A stretch of 64,000 nt of DNA from Corylus avellana (lineage: Eukaryota; Streptophyta; Magnoliopsida; Fagales; Betulaceae), in assembly GCF_901000735.1 (NCBI RefSeq), contig NC_081548.1, positions 2,418,001 to 2,482,000 of the forward strand. Direction: 5' to 3'. Positions within the stretch are counted from its first letter, which is position 1. Every line of letters starts with the position of its first letter. Below are positions 48,820 through 60,326 of this stretch, piece by piece. The position numbers were made by a program, and so were the translations under genes. The notes under the pieces were generated by a model. The model worked only from the letters and a program-made list of their open reading frames with translations. It did no database searches and was not told the DNA's origin.

Positions 48820-49040
48820 TGCATGGTTTGGCCACCCCCTAGGGCCAAACCCATAAATTGTATTTTTTGGGTTTGGCCCTAGGGGGTGACCGAACCACAA
48901 TGAAGCCACCGTCAACTAGTCTTTGGGGGTGGCTGAACCACCCCCTAGGGCCATGGAGCCACCCCCAACCAACCCTTGGTGGTGGCTTTCGGCCACCCCC
49001 ATGGCTTAGTTGGGGTTGTCGGCCACCCAAGTTTTTTAAT
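48820..49040. repeat. GC-rich GGTGGC/GCCACC hairpin repeats
   Basis: Many inverted copies of GGCCACCCCCTAGGGCC, GGTGGCTGAACCACCCCC and GGTGGCTTTCGGCCACC in a ~220-bp block. The same motif type lies inside the element at 1-565 (GGTGGTTCGGCCACCC at 211-235), so this is probably the core of a related element. Confidence 0.6.
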
Positions 49041-49474
49041 TATTTGATTTTAACTTTTTTTTATTTGATTTTAATTTTTTTAAAGTTAATTAATATTTTA
49101 TTATTTAAATTTGAGTGAAACATATGGCGTAATGTGGGCAGTTAGATAAAAATGGACAGCCATAATATACAATTGGATAATCTCCAATTTTCCCACTAAT
49201 GGGAGGGGATCCTATTCAAGCCCAAGGAAAGTAAACATGTCCTAGTGCTTGTGGGTCCACATTTATAATGTGTTCCATCATCTCGGGTTTCTCCACAAAG
49301 ATCATCCTAGCTAAGTCATCAATGGTGAATTTTTTGTGCGGTTACCTATACGTACAGTATCATTCTTGAAAAAACACTCAACTATAAAACAATACATGTT
49401 TTACATGTGGTAAGATAAATTGTAAGTCTAGTAATAATACATGTGGTAAACATGTTTTACATCCATGTATATTC

Positions 49475-49528
49475 GTAAATCTGATCCTTAAGTTTGAAAT
49501 CAAACTTTCGTAATTCTGATGATAACGG

Positions 49529-49566
<38 letters not shown>

Positions 49567-49700
49567 GAGCTGATCCTTAAGCATGGAATCAAAATTCATA
49601 ATTTTGATGATACACGACTTTGAAGTTTCAAAATAATAAACACCCATGTACGCCGATATTTGATCCTCAAATTTGAAATCAAACTTTGGACATTTTCATT
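49475..49700. repeat. Three spaced copies of a ~40-bp repeat
   Basis: TGATCCTTAAGTTTGAAATC recurs as TGATCCTTAAGCATGGAATC and TGATCCTCAAATTTGAAATC at about 49480, 49569 and 49660, the first two followed by CAAA.TT..TAATT.TGATGAT. An (AT)n run (49531-49561) separates the first two. Confidence 0.6.
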
Positions 49701-49752
49701 AATTTGCAGCTTATGATCTTTATTTTCAGCATCTTAAGAATTGTCTCAAGTA

Positions 49753-49980
49753 TGGAAACTAGTAGATGAATGCTATGGTTCCTCTTGGTGTTTTTCTGAT
49801 CCTAAGTGGATATTTTTTTAAAAAAACTTACCCCACTTGTCCCTCATATAGAAAAGTATAGAAACTAGTAGAAGAATGTTATGGTTTCTCCTGGTATTTT
49901 TCTGATCCTACGTAGATATTGTTTTCTTAAAAAGCAGAAAAAAAACTTACCCCACTTGTCCCTCATATTTTTTTAGAAAA
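49753..49980. repeat. Tandem duplication, period about 105-120 bp
   Basis: GAAACTAGTAGA.GAATG.TATGGTT, then TTTTTCTGATCCTA, then ACTTACCCCACTTGTCCCTC, then ATAT appears at 49753-49852 and 49859-49970. Non-coding, recently diverged. Confidence 0.7.
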
Positions 49981-50084
49981 TAATATATACGTAATTAAGC
50001 ATTTCTCAAACTAAAAAGAAAATGGGGATTATTTTCTAAAAATAAAATAAAAAAGTGGCTCTTATTTCTTTAACTTAGTTTTTA

Positions 50085-50400
50085 GAAAATAATATCTACC
50101 TAGAACCAGCAGAGCACCTAGTATTTTTCAAAGAAAATAGAGGAAGCACGGATTTTAGGTAGTTCGGCCTATGACCTATGGCCTACATCCACATGATAAA
50201 GCTTTTTTCTTGATATATGATTTGAGTACATGGCTCTATTTATAGAGCTTTAAGGTGATTTCAAATACAAAACAAATTCCTTGCATTAAGGTAATTAAAT
50301 AATACAAATCAATTCACATTGATCACAAATCAAATTCCCATTAATCAAAAGGATTTCTATCCTTAATTAACGTAAAGGTGGTAACACTTTAACAGTCTAT
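50085..50400. mobile_element. Possible LTR remnant
   Basis: Phrases such as AGCACGGATTTTAGGTAGTT, CGGCCTATGACC and CTATTTATAGAGCTTT resemble copia-type LTRs (compare ACAGATTTACGTGGTTCAG at 14219-14238). Similar phrases occur at about 44680-44770 and 57090-57260. No terminal duplication identified. Confidence 0.3.
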
Positions 50401-50882
50401 ACCCTCAAGAATCAATTTACTTCTCTTTCTTGTGTGTTTTCGAGAGAGAGAGAGAGAGAGAGAGGGTGGTTCGACATCTACTTCAAATATTGACAAATGA
50501 CAATCTTTATGACCAAAATCATCAAAGTTGGCTAGCTATTTTTTCCCCCCACCCATTTATATGATTGTTGAATTATTCCAAATAAACTGATATTACGTAC
50601 TGACAAAGTAATCTTCAACAATAAGATAATTGAAGAGTCTATATCTGACAAGTTAAAGGCAACTTGATCTACTAAATTCAAGAGTGATCTCTCAATTAAT
50701 GGTGCAGAAAGAAGTTGAATATTAGCCATCTCTGAATAATCAAACTCCAGTCCTTGGCTTAGCATTGATTCTAATTAATGATATTAATTTCTTCTTTCCT
50801 TTTATATATAGGTTTAGTGATGGACACCACAAGGATAGCCAAGTGGCATGGGCCTACAAGTCTTTGGCTCATTCCTATCCAC

Positions 50883-51240
50883 AGGGGCGGAACTAGGATT
50901 ATTTTTGTGGGGGTCTGAACATTTACGCACGCACACACATATATCTATGTGTATTCGCACATTTATGTCAAATTAAATTAGCCAAAAAATCTAATAATCA
51001 GTAAATATTTAAAATTTTAATATAACGGCACCACAAATACATAATAATATAAACTAATGGCAAAATAAAATACGCACAATTAATAGGGCCTAAAAAAAAT
51101 GGATAACTTTTTAGGAAAAAGCATTATCTTGATAGATTTCTTAGAAATAAACTAAACACAACCAGGTGTTAGTTAAATACTACAAAACAAAAAATAAATT
51201 AGAAGAAGAAATTAAATAACACAATAAAAAAGAAGTTATC
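50883..51240. mobile_element. Partial hAT-like element (CAGGGGCGGAAC end)
   Basis: Starts CAGGGGCGGAACTAGGATTA, like the intact MITE at 6782-7098, then AT-rich sequence with a CACACACA-type run. The second end was not found. Confidence 0.35.
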
Positions 51241-51525
51241 TAATTTTTTTTTTTAAAAAAATTAATAGTGTTGCATTTTAATTAGTACATCGGCTGAAAA
51301 CGGCATGCCTAGTTTTCACACTGCCAAATAAATTTTAGTACTACTACACTAATAAATTTCACGCTTATCTCTTAAACACACTAATTAATTGCAGTATTAT
51401 TATCTTTTATTTGTCATTTTATTTTTTATAGGTTTATTTTTTTGTAAAGTCTTAGTGTTGCTAGTTTCTATAAAAAGTTTCTTAATAGGTTTAATTTATT
51501 TTATGTCATTTACGATTATAAAAAG

Positions 51526-51564
<39 letters not shown>

Positions 51565-51837
51565 TATTGTTTTTTCTTCTTCTCTAGTTGCCTAGTTGAC
51601 TAGGAGACGATTTTTTTAAGGTACTGTGTGGCAGGAGAAATTGGGGTCATGATACAGGGAACACTTGCGTGCATGGCACACTAGTCAATTTTTTTTTTTT
51701 TTTAATATTACCCTAAAAATGACACTTTGGGGTCATTTAATATTACCCTAATATTCCCTTTAGCATTACCCTAAAAATTGTCTTGGGGGAGAAAACCTTG
51801 CTGGTGCCCTTATAAGGGCATAATATTTTTTTTTTAT

Positions 51838-52236
51838 GGGAAAAATACATTTTGATCTATCTATTCATTTGCACTTTGACCTTTAATGTTTAGAAAGTGA
51901 CATTTGACCCCCTAAACTTTTAAATTGTTGCAATTCGACCATTCTGACTTTTTTTTTTTTTTTTCCCAAAATGTTCACATCTGAAGTAAAAAAAAATTAA
52001 AAAAATTAAGGGGTGTCCAGTCTGAGGTGGCTTTGCCCTACTGTAACTTTTTATTCTTTTAAAATTTTTTTTAATTTTTTTTTTTTAACTTGGGATGTGG
52101 GCATTTTGAAAAAAAAAAATCAAAAATAGTCGAATTGCAACAATTTAAAAATTTAGAGGGTTAAATATCACTTTTTAAATATTAAAAATCAAAATACAAA
52201 TGAATAAATAATTTAGCAGTAAAATGTATTTTTTCC
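51838..52236. mobile_element. Long-inverted-repeat MITE (Mutator-like)
   Basis: GGGAAAAATACATTTTGATC at the left and TAAAATGTATTTTTTCC at the right, with TTTTAAATTGTTGCAATTCG inside the left arm and CGAATTGCAACAATTTAAAA inside the right arm; each arm is over 100 bp. Flanks are T-rich, so the target duplication cannot be resolved. Confidence 0.7.
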
Positions 52237-53807
52237 TATTTTTTTAAAATTACAAAGGCTTTAGAAATCCTTGGGGTGCCATGGACTCCCCAAGGCATGC
52301 TGTAGGGTATGTCCCCCCTTGCCTATCCATCTTCTTCCATCCGACATTATCATGGATATGGACGACCTAGACTTTCTAATTTTACTATTCTTGTGATTTG
52401 ACCCAAAAGAAAAGAAAAAATAATAATAATTCAACTAGAAAATAATGAGGGGAAAATTCAACTTGGAAATTACGTCACCTGCGCTAAACATGACTTTTTT
52501 AGACATACATGGTCCAAAATGCCCCCATTTTTGAAGTTCTTTGTGCCACTACTGCCTCAACAATTTTTGCACCACTAGTCGCCCATCAACGGCTCATTCA
52601 ATTGTCGCACTTGATGGAGTTCTCAAGGTCACAAAAAATGCTTATCGCGACTTTGTCGAGCCGTGTCTCGGCCTCTAAGACCACACCCATTGCTGATTTA
52701 GAAGTGGTCGATTACCCTTAAAGCTTTTCTTTTTTGTGTGGCCGACCACTAGTTAACTAAAGGGAGGGCCGAGAGGGGCAATGCTCATCTCCACCCTCAA
52801 ATAAAATTGTTTTAATACATTTTTTAGCATATTTAGGCTTTTTATTATTATTATTAATGATGGCCTCTTAAGAAAATTTTCACCCTTATGGGCTTTTTTA
52901 GAGTTAAATTCCTAGTTTCATCCCCACTGCTGCGGGTGCCAAAAGTCAAAAGTCTTTGCTGAGAAAGAGTCAATAGGAAATATTGAAAGTCAATCACAGA
53001 AGCCTCCAGATAAAGGAATATATATATTCAGAGATTAGACAAAGACAATCAACTCAGTCCATGGACGAAATTTCCCACTTGACTCGAGTAGTTGATTCCA
53101 TCACCTAATGGTGCATGAACGAGTCTCCCTTTCGGTTTGTTTCTTGCCCAACAGGCGGCGTGGCCCATGCTGCTGAGGTGCCCGGTGCATTTGGTCCACA
53201 GAATTTGTATTCGCCTTTGATTTGTTCAACCTCAAATTTGTGTACTTTGGGTACTTCAAGTAGCGTTTGAAACTTCCAAGAAGTGGGAGGAGAGAAAAAA
53301 ATAAAAATAATAAAATAAAATAAAATTCAATTTGGATGGAATTATTTGAAGAGAAATTCAAGGATTGGAATCTAACGAGCAATGGTGGAACGCGGAAGTC
53401 GTTGCGCTAACAGATTAGCATTGTTGAACAATTGTAAAATAAAAATATAATTTCTATCGTTACTCTTACATTAAGTATTGGAGTTCAAATCATAGCAACA
53501 TAGACTCGAGCAACCTACCAGTAGGTAGTAACAAAACTAGCTAACACATTAATTCCTTATTAGAGAAATTTGACGGTCTACATGAGTGTTACGTGCCACA
53601 ACATGAGTGAAAAAGTTAAAGTAACACAATTTGACAGATAAATTTAATTGTTTAGTAGTTGATCTAATAAGTAACTAACAAATAGACTATATAATATATA
53701 TATAATATCAGTTTATAAAGAACTTGTACTAAAAGTTGTAGCATCTCTAGTGGCATTCCACATTTAATTTAAAAGTCTTCTAATTGCAAAAAGTTAATTA
53801 TTATTAG
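52237..53807. other. Spacer without a supported gene
   Basis: 52500-52740 has a moderately GC-rich open stretch (MVQNAPIFEVLCATTAST, from 52509) with no recognisable family. Otherwise AT-rich. Confidence 0.35.
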
Positions 53808-53994
53808 GAAAAACTTCACAAAATTTCCCTAAACTTCCATGCATTTTGAAAGTACCCACAAAGTTTAAAAACTCTTAATTAAGGGTGTCGAACTTTCAAT
53901 TTATTTCAATTATCTCATTTCGTTATAATTTTCCGTTAAATCTTGCCAAAATTTTCAAAATACCCCGTTTTTATTATATAAAAAATTGTAAAGA

Positions 53995-54031
<37 letters not shown>

Positions 54032-54250
54032 ATATTTGCAATATTTTCAATATTTTTGCAACATCTTTGCAATTTTTTTTTAATAAAAAGAGGTATTTTG
54101 GACATTTTCACAAAAATTAACGAAAAATCCTAACGGAATAGGGTAATTAAAAGAAATTGAAAGTTCCATATCCTTAATTGAGACTTTTTAACTTTTGAGA
54201 AATAGTGTATAAACGAGTAAAAATTAAGGAAAATTTTCTGAAGATTTCTC
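53808..54250. mobile_element. Mutator-like MITE, adjacent copy 1
   Basis: GGAAAAACTTCACAAAATTT at the left and GGAAAATTTTCTGAAGATTT at the right are inverted, with inner pairs TTAATTAAGGGTGTCGAACT / TTCCATATCCTTAATTGAGA. An (AT)n run lies at 53999-54028. AT-rich TTA-containing flanks on both sides. Confidence 0.6.
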
Positions 54251-54260
54251 TTAATATTAA

Positions 54261-54661
54261 GGGGAAACTTCACTTTAAATTCCTAAACTATTACGCGTTT
54301 TAAGAAGACCCTCAAAATTATAAAAACTCTCAATTTAACTCCCTAAACTTTTAATTTGATTCAATTAATCCTCCTTTGTCAAATTCAGCAATTAACTCCT
54401 AACAGAAATGACTAAAAAGACCAAATTATCCTTCAATTTTTTTTTTTAAAAAAAAATAATAATTTGAAATTAAGGGTAAATTTAAAATTTTATAAAAAAA
54501 AATAGGGAGTATAAAGGTAATTTTATCACTTTTAACATTTAAAATCTAACGAATTGGGGTACATTGCATCAAATTGAAAGTTCAGAAGATAAAATTGAAA
54601 TTTTTTAAAATTTAGGAAGTATTTTCAGAATGCATGATAGTTTTCTTAAATGAAATTTCCT
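54261..54661. mobile_element. Mutator-like MITE, adjacent copy 2
   Basis: GGGGAAACTTCACTTTAAAT at the left is the same terminus as the element at 44218-44604; the right end is ATGAAATTTCC. ttaatattaa (54251-54260) and ttgatattaa (54662-54671) form a 10-bp target duplication with one mismatch. Confidence 0.7.
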
Positions 54662-54671
54662 TTGATATTAA

Positions 54672-57600
54672 TTAGCCTCCAATTGGGGTTGAACAAAAGC
54701 ATATCCTCCCAGCCGCTTAGAGCGCCACTTTAGGCTGCTTTCATGTGCGGTCCATGTGGAGCCTGAAGACTTTCTTTCTCGTAAAGAAAGAAGACCAAGA
54801 CCAAGAGCTTGGTAGCCTTGATATATACATACATTTCAATTTTCAAAGACATCCGCATCAAACACACACACATGTTGTTGTTTATTCAATTAAAACGGCT
54901 ATATTATACTTTTAATTGGGTCATATCATATCCCAATCTCATGGATAAAACAAAATTAAGCACAGCAACATCTACTACAAGTCTATGTTTTCTCGTCCAT
55001 TTTTCTGTATATATTACCAAGTACACACATGGTGTTGTTTGTTGTATACAGAAAAATCTTTAGTTGTTTGGTGTATCTTACACAAGTCAATAAGTCATAT
55101 ATATTATTCAAAGGATTTCATTCCAAATTCCTCCAACTACAAGTAATTGTGCCATAAGAATCTCAACAAGAGCATGCACTATTAATGGGCATCTAACATC
55201 CTAAAATTAGTTAATTTGTCTTTGTTGATTGATAGACCCATTGTGATGGTAAAAAGTAATAACATATCCAACTAGCTACTTGAACAAAAAACCAAATTTA
55301 TAAGCGAACCCCGTCTAAACCATAAAATATATTGACGTGTGGGGTTATTTGTTAGAGTGCTACTAGGGGTATTACATTTTCAAACTGATGTGACAATCCC
55401 ATCTGTGACAGTACTTGTCAAGTCAACTACTAAAATTTGTACTGTCACGTGACAGTCTATATGACACTTATTATGTTTACAAATAGACGTGGTAATCCAC
55501 ATATAACACTTACTATATTAGCCACTAAAATGTGATTTGTGAGTTTATAAGGGGCTGTAATAATTCCAAATATTTCTTACATATTTGTTATTGTTATATT
55601 TATTACTTGATATTCACGTACTTTTACTCAAGGAATTTTTTTTTTACTAAGTTTGAAGATTTTAGGAGAAAATACGCTTTACTTCTCCAAAGTATCACCG
55701 CTTTGAGACTTGTACCTCTAAAATAAAAAAGTGATAACCAAAACCCACCAACTACCTAATCCTAATACTTAACACCATTCATTAGTTTTTTCCATCAATT
55801 TGGACCGAACTTGTGTCGTACGTGACATTTTTGAACCAAATCTTCCAATAATGCTCCCATTCATATATATATGTAGATTTTTTTATATCAAGTCTTTATG
55901 AAGGCACCTTGCCACAATGCTCATGAAATCATGGAAGCTCTTGCCTGAAGCCTTTAGCAGTGTCTCAAGCTCGAACCAATGGCACCTAATCTTGAAAGAA
56001 CAGCCCCCAGTTCGATAATGCTTGAATCAGTGGCACCCAATTTGTTTGCCCTGCTCTGCTCTTGTTGCCGTTGATTCTCTGCACCCTTCTGATCGCCTTG
56101 GTGTTCATCTTCGCCAACAGAGCTATGTGGCCTCTAAAAGCAGCAATGATTTTGGTCACAAAGTGAAAACCTTTTTAGCACTTCAAAGGTTAAATCATTT
56201 CATGGCAGCCAACTCAGAAAGTCAATCATTATATACAAAGTATATATACTTACAACCCCTTTGTAAAATACTTAAGACTCTATACGCAGACAAACTTCTA
56301 TATATGACCTCCTTACCAAACCACCGGTAAATTTCAAGTGGTTGAAGGTTTAAATGATAATGTGTGGTTTGAAACATTAATGGCCCTCAATAGATGTTCT
56401 CTTGGCGCACAAGGGTGAAGCTAAAAATCGCCAAAGTTGGTGGCAATGGCAGCCGGAGATGGGCCCTTAACAACAATAAACCGAAAATGGGCCATAATAG
56501 GCCGAACAACTTTGGCCGAAATAAGGTCAACTATGAGCCAAATATTAGAGTCTACTTGGGCCAAAAATAGCGCTAACTATAAACCTTAAATGAGCACGGG
56601 TTATCAAATAAAACCAACAAAGGACAAGTAATTGGGCCAACAAAAGGCCGAAAGATGGACCAACAAACAAAGCCGAAAGATGGGTCACATAAGCCAATAT
56701 AAGCCATTTGGATAAAATAAGCTTATGGTCTCCAAATCAAGAAAGATTCTCACAATTCACAAGCATGCCAAAAGCCAATATGATTGACCAGTGCTTGACA
56801 AAAAGACAATCCAGAGAAAGCAAATTAATGTAAATATACACAGCGGCAACAGCAATGTTACAAAACTACTACACAGAAGAGAATGGGCACCACCGGATTA
56901 TAGTTACGGTGGACAAGAAAATGGACTCTCACAAATCGATTTGGTCTCTAATAACAGAGACAAAAACGATGAGAAGAGGAAAAAAAAAAAAAAAAGGAAT
57001 CCCCAAGACTATTAGGGATTGAAAACTGGCTTTAGCCAATGACTATGATACCATAAAGAAATTCCTAATAAAATTAAAAATAAAAGCGGAATAAAGAGAG
57101 AAATTGGAGACAAGATTTTACGGTAATTTAGTATTAGATAGTTACATCCATCACTAGGGAAGAGCCCCAAAATGAATACATGTTGCTCTTATTATAGGAG
57201 AATAGTGTTAGGCGAGAGCCTCTGTGACACTATGATCCAAAAGCCACGCAAGGTGCATTTATAAAAGGCTTGATACAAATTTAAGAATATTGGTGGTATT
57301 ATTGAAAGATTTGGTTAAAAAATGTCACTTGCAACGCATGTGACATGAGTTTCATCCAAACTGACAGAAGAAAAAAACTAACGGAAGGTGTGTTAAGTAT
57401 TACAATTAGGTTGATAGAGATTTAAGTGCCACTTTTTAAACTTTGAAGGTACAAATGTCAAAATAATGACACTTTACATAGGCTAAGTGTATTTTTCCCG
57501 GGTTAAGATTTATTGAATTGGATAATTGGATATGAAATGCTCGTGCGATTTCACAAGGCAAAGGTTATAGGAAAGTATTAAACAAGATATCCTTAATAGT

Positions 57601-58116
57601 TGGTTTTCTCCTCTAATTGCATTTGAGGTCCAACATGAGTTGGGCTAGCTATATGATCTTGCTAATAATGTTCTTTTTTTTTTTTTTTTGGTGTTCCTAT
57701 TCTGGGCAAGCATCACAATCTCTGCTATAGTATCTTCACAATTATGTCGTGCTCTCATAGATATCATTCCATATGCTTGATTAAGTGCATGCATAAACAA
57801 CAAAAATCTTATGTTTGGTTGTGACAAATGCTTCACTCCTCGTTAAATTTTAGATAAACTACTATATTGTTCATCAATTCCCACAAAATAAAATAGAAAA
57901 AAAACAAAGTTTTTCTTCAAATTGGGTTGTCGGAAATTCCTGTGACCGGCCACTTTGACAAAAAACTTTATCCCAAAATAAAACCATCAAAGAGACGCAC
58001 AATTTTTTTCTCCCTTACTTTCTAATCTCTATTTACATAGCTAAACTCCCCAATGTAACCAAGACAATAATAACATAAAACTCTCTGCAGGCATCTTCAA
58101 CTCTTTTCTCAAATTT
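54672..58116. other. AT-rich spacer downstream of the second WRKY gene
   Basis: Scattered repeat fragments (MITE-like 55650-55790; LTR-like phrases 57090-57260; A-run at 56978-56994; T-run at 57672-57689). Short open stretches near 56022-56330 have no recognised family. The 3' UTR of the second WRKY gene is expected just below 58117. Confidence 0.35.
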
Positions 58117-60234
58117 TCAGTTAGTGGAGTCTAAAATTCTTCCTGAAATGGCTGCGGCAAGTGCTGCTGTGAAATTGGGATCTCTTGTCAAGGAGGAAGC
58201 CATTTGTTGGACCAAGAACTGTTGGAGGGGTGGTGATTCAACTTCTTGGATGGAGCTCTTGGCTCTACATGACAACCCTGGTTGGATCAAATCAAGGGTC
58301 ATTGTAGGAGCTGAAGATCTCATGGGTGATGATATGTGAATAGAAGAACCATGGTTTGCACATTGGCTCGACCGTAATGATATTTCAGCATGAGAAGGGC
58401 TCATGTGGTTGTGCACCCCTTCATAAATAGCCACCAGGATACATGGATCCTCAGCACTTCTTTGCACCTAAAGATGAAAAAAGAAAAGAGGATCAGTTAT
58501 CAGAAGAGATTAAGAGCGAGTTTGGCATTGCGATTTCGCAGACAAAAAAGTGTTGTATTAAACTTAATAGTAGAAAATAGATCGTTTGAAGGTGCTATGT
58601 TTAAATTGCACGTTTTTCAAAGTGCAAATCCAAACTGACCCTTGTATCGCTTAATTACCTTCTTCTTGACTGGGCAGCTGGGTGCAAAAGAGCACTTAAA
58701 ATAAGCTCTAGGAGAAGGGTTGTCTCTAGTGACCTTCTGACCATATTTTCTCCATTGATATCCATCCTTCACAATCTGCAATGCATTAGGGTTTTCTTAA
58801 TACTTGGAAGCTAAGCAAACTTGTTTGTATATACATAACACAAAGTCCAAAGAACTTTGCAATGCATATAATTATAAAGAACTTACTAGGCTCTTATCTG
58901 ATGCATCAGTCCGTACACAAACCCTTGAAGCCTTTGTCTTGATGTTTTCCTTTGGTCTTTTACATGACTCTTCGTCACTAGAGCTGCACTCTGTATTTCC
59001 ATCAATTCCAATCAAATTCCGGCTATAGTAGTCACTCTCAGCCTTTCTCTTCCTGGAATTGATGGCTTCATTTTTGGAGTTCTTGCATGCCAGATCCATC
59101 AAATGGGTTTGCAAAGTATTGTAATTCTCACATAAGTGAGCTAGCATTTCTGTCAGCTTCTTGTTCTCAGAGCTCACCCGATCCAACTCCCCGGCTAGGC
59201 AAGCCTGTTTGCAAGAACAACTTTCTGATTTAGATGTAGAAAACAGACTAAAAAGTTCAGGTAAGTAAGAGCCAGGGTGTTTAGTACACCAATTACCAAG
59301 AATTTTATAATAATGTAAAGCAGAAGTTTGTTATACCAGAAGTAATCTGAACACGAATTACTATATATTAAACTAATAATCTTGGTCAAAAGCAAAAGAA
59401 GAACTAATAAAGAACTTGGTTAAAATCTTTTACCAGGAGAAGAGAAGAAAGAAAGTATCAAACAAATAAACATATTGTTGATGGTTAGGATCGTGGGGAG
59501 CAGCCCTTGTCTTCTGTATTCTTTTCATTTTGTTTAATTGATTATTATTCATTGAAAGAAAAAAGTAGTATTCTAGAAGAAAGCAAAAGTACAACGAGAA
59601 ATACGATTCTTCTGCTTTTCAAAATTACTATTGAATCTGTGGGTTAACGAGGTTCACACGTGAAACCTACATATCTAATGATGATTTTGAAAAGTAGAAG
59701 AACCATGGAAGGATTTATAGTATGCCTCAAGTTCAACTCATATTAAAATGAAATATGAATGTTTCATATCAAACTGACCTCTTCTTTAACCGGTGCTTGT
59801 GCTTTCCCATCATTGACCTGAGCCAAACCTCCCACAAACTCTCTCTTCTGATCCAAATTAGTAGATGAAGATTTCTATAAGTTTGATAATTCTAACAAGA
59901 TCAACAAGCTATATATATATATATATATATGCAAGATGAGTTCCTGCAAACTGACCTCTTCTTTAACAGGTGCTTTCTCATCATTAACCAGAGCAAAATC
60001 TCCCACAAACTCTCTCTTCTGCTCCAAAGTAGACGAATATTCTTGTAAGTTTGATAATTCTAACAAGATCAACAAGCTATATATATATATATATATATAC
60101 ATACACGAGAATCGTATAACAGTCTACTAAATACCGTTACTAACCGGAGGAGGAGCTTCATCTTCATTGATGATGTGAGGGAAGGAGTTAAGGTTGAGGT
60201 CGAGAGACGTGTGGAGGCAGTAGTTTGAGTCCAT
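58117..60234 (-). CDS. WRKY40: WRKY transcription factor, group IIa (WRKY40/18/60-like)
   Basis: Exons on the minus strand: 60234-60145, 60018-59956, 59847-59779, 59204-58887, 58775-58659, 58467-58117; every junction is phase 0. Using all exons gives 335 aa; skipping one small exon gives 312 or 314, nearer the usual WRKY40 length. Exon 1 carries [10 protein letters not shown], an LxLxL EAR motif. The 106-codon exon encodes a leucine zipper ([18 protein letters not shown]) and basic nuclear-localisation stretches ([17 protein letters not shown]). The WRKY domain has WRKYGQK and C-X5-C-X23-H-X-H, split by the V-type intron before VQR. The C-terminus [20 protein letters not shown] is diagnostic of IIa. 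The homologues are pathogen-, ABA- and wound-responsive repressors/activators that heterodimerise through the zipper. The second exon exists in two tandem copies (see the repeat entry). Symbol is by similarity to the WRKY40/18/60 clade. Confidence 0.93.
59770..60101 (-). repeat. Tandem duplication of WRKY exon 2 and flanking intron
   Basis: Two units, about 59770-59931 and 59947-60101, share the exon, the donor context GAAGAG/GTCAGTTTG, the upstream intron stretch ending in an (AT)n run, and the acceptor GAGCAG or GATCAG. Offset is 177 bp at the exon's low end and 171 bp at its high end because one copy has six extra bases (codons for Gln-Ala). The peptides both start KREFVG and end PVKEE, differing at four positions plus the two-residue insertion. 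Reading frame is open in both and both exons are multiples of three. Confidence 0.85.
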
Positions 60235-60277
60235 TGTAGAAGGAAAGGCTGCAAAGTTTGTGTCTCAAAGAAAAGGT

Positions 60278-60283
60278 GGTCAA
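60278..60283 (-). promoter_or_regulatory. W-box near the start of the second WRKY gene
   Basis: TTGACC on the minus strand lies about 45 bp upstream of the ATG at 60234. A second core, TTGACT, is on the plus strand at 60496-60501. W-boxes in WRKY promoters are typical of auto- and cross-regulation; function here is inferred from the motif. Confidence 0.4.
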
Positions 60284-60319
60284 GTTGAATGAGAGAAAAA
60301 CCCCTCAAGGGGTGGGGAA

Positions 60320-60325
60320 TATATA
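60320..60325 (-). promoter_or_regulatory. Candidate TATA box of the second WRKY gene
   Basis: TATATA in the context CTATATATTCCCC on the minus strand, about 86 bp upstream of the ATG, with a CT-rich leader between. Position and isolation from longer AT runs make it a reasonable core promoter. Confidence 0.5.
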
Positions 60326-60326
60326 G

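Noticed and set aside
56022..56330. Open stretch of 102 codons on plus strand
   Set aside because: No recognisable motif, no splice context, surrounded by repeat fragments.
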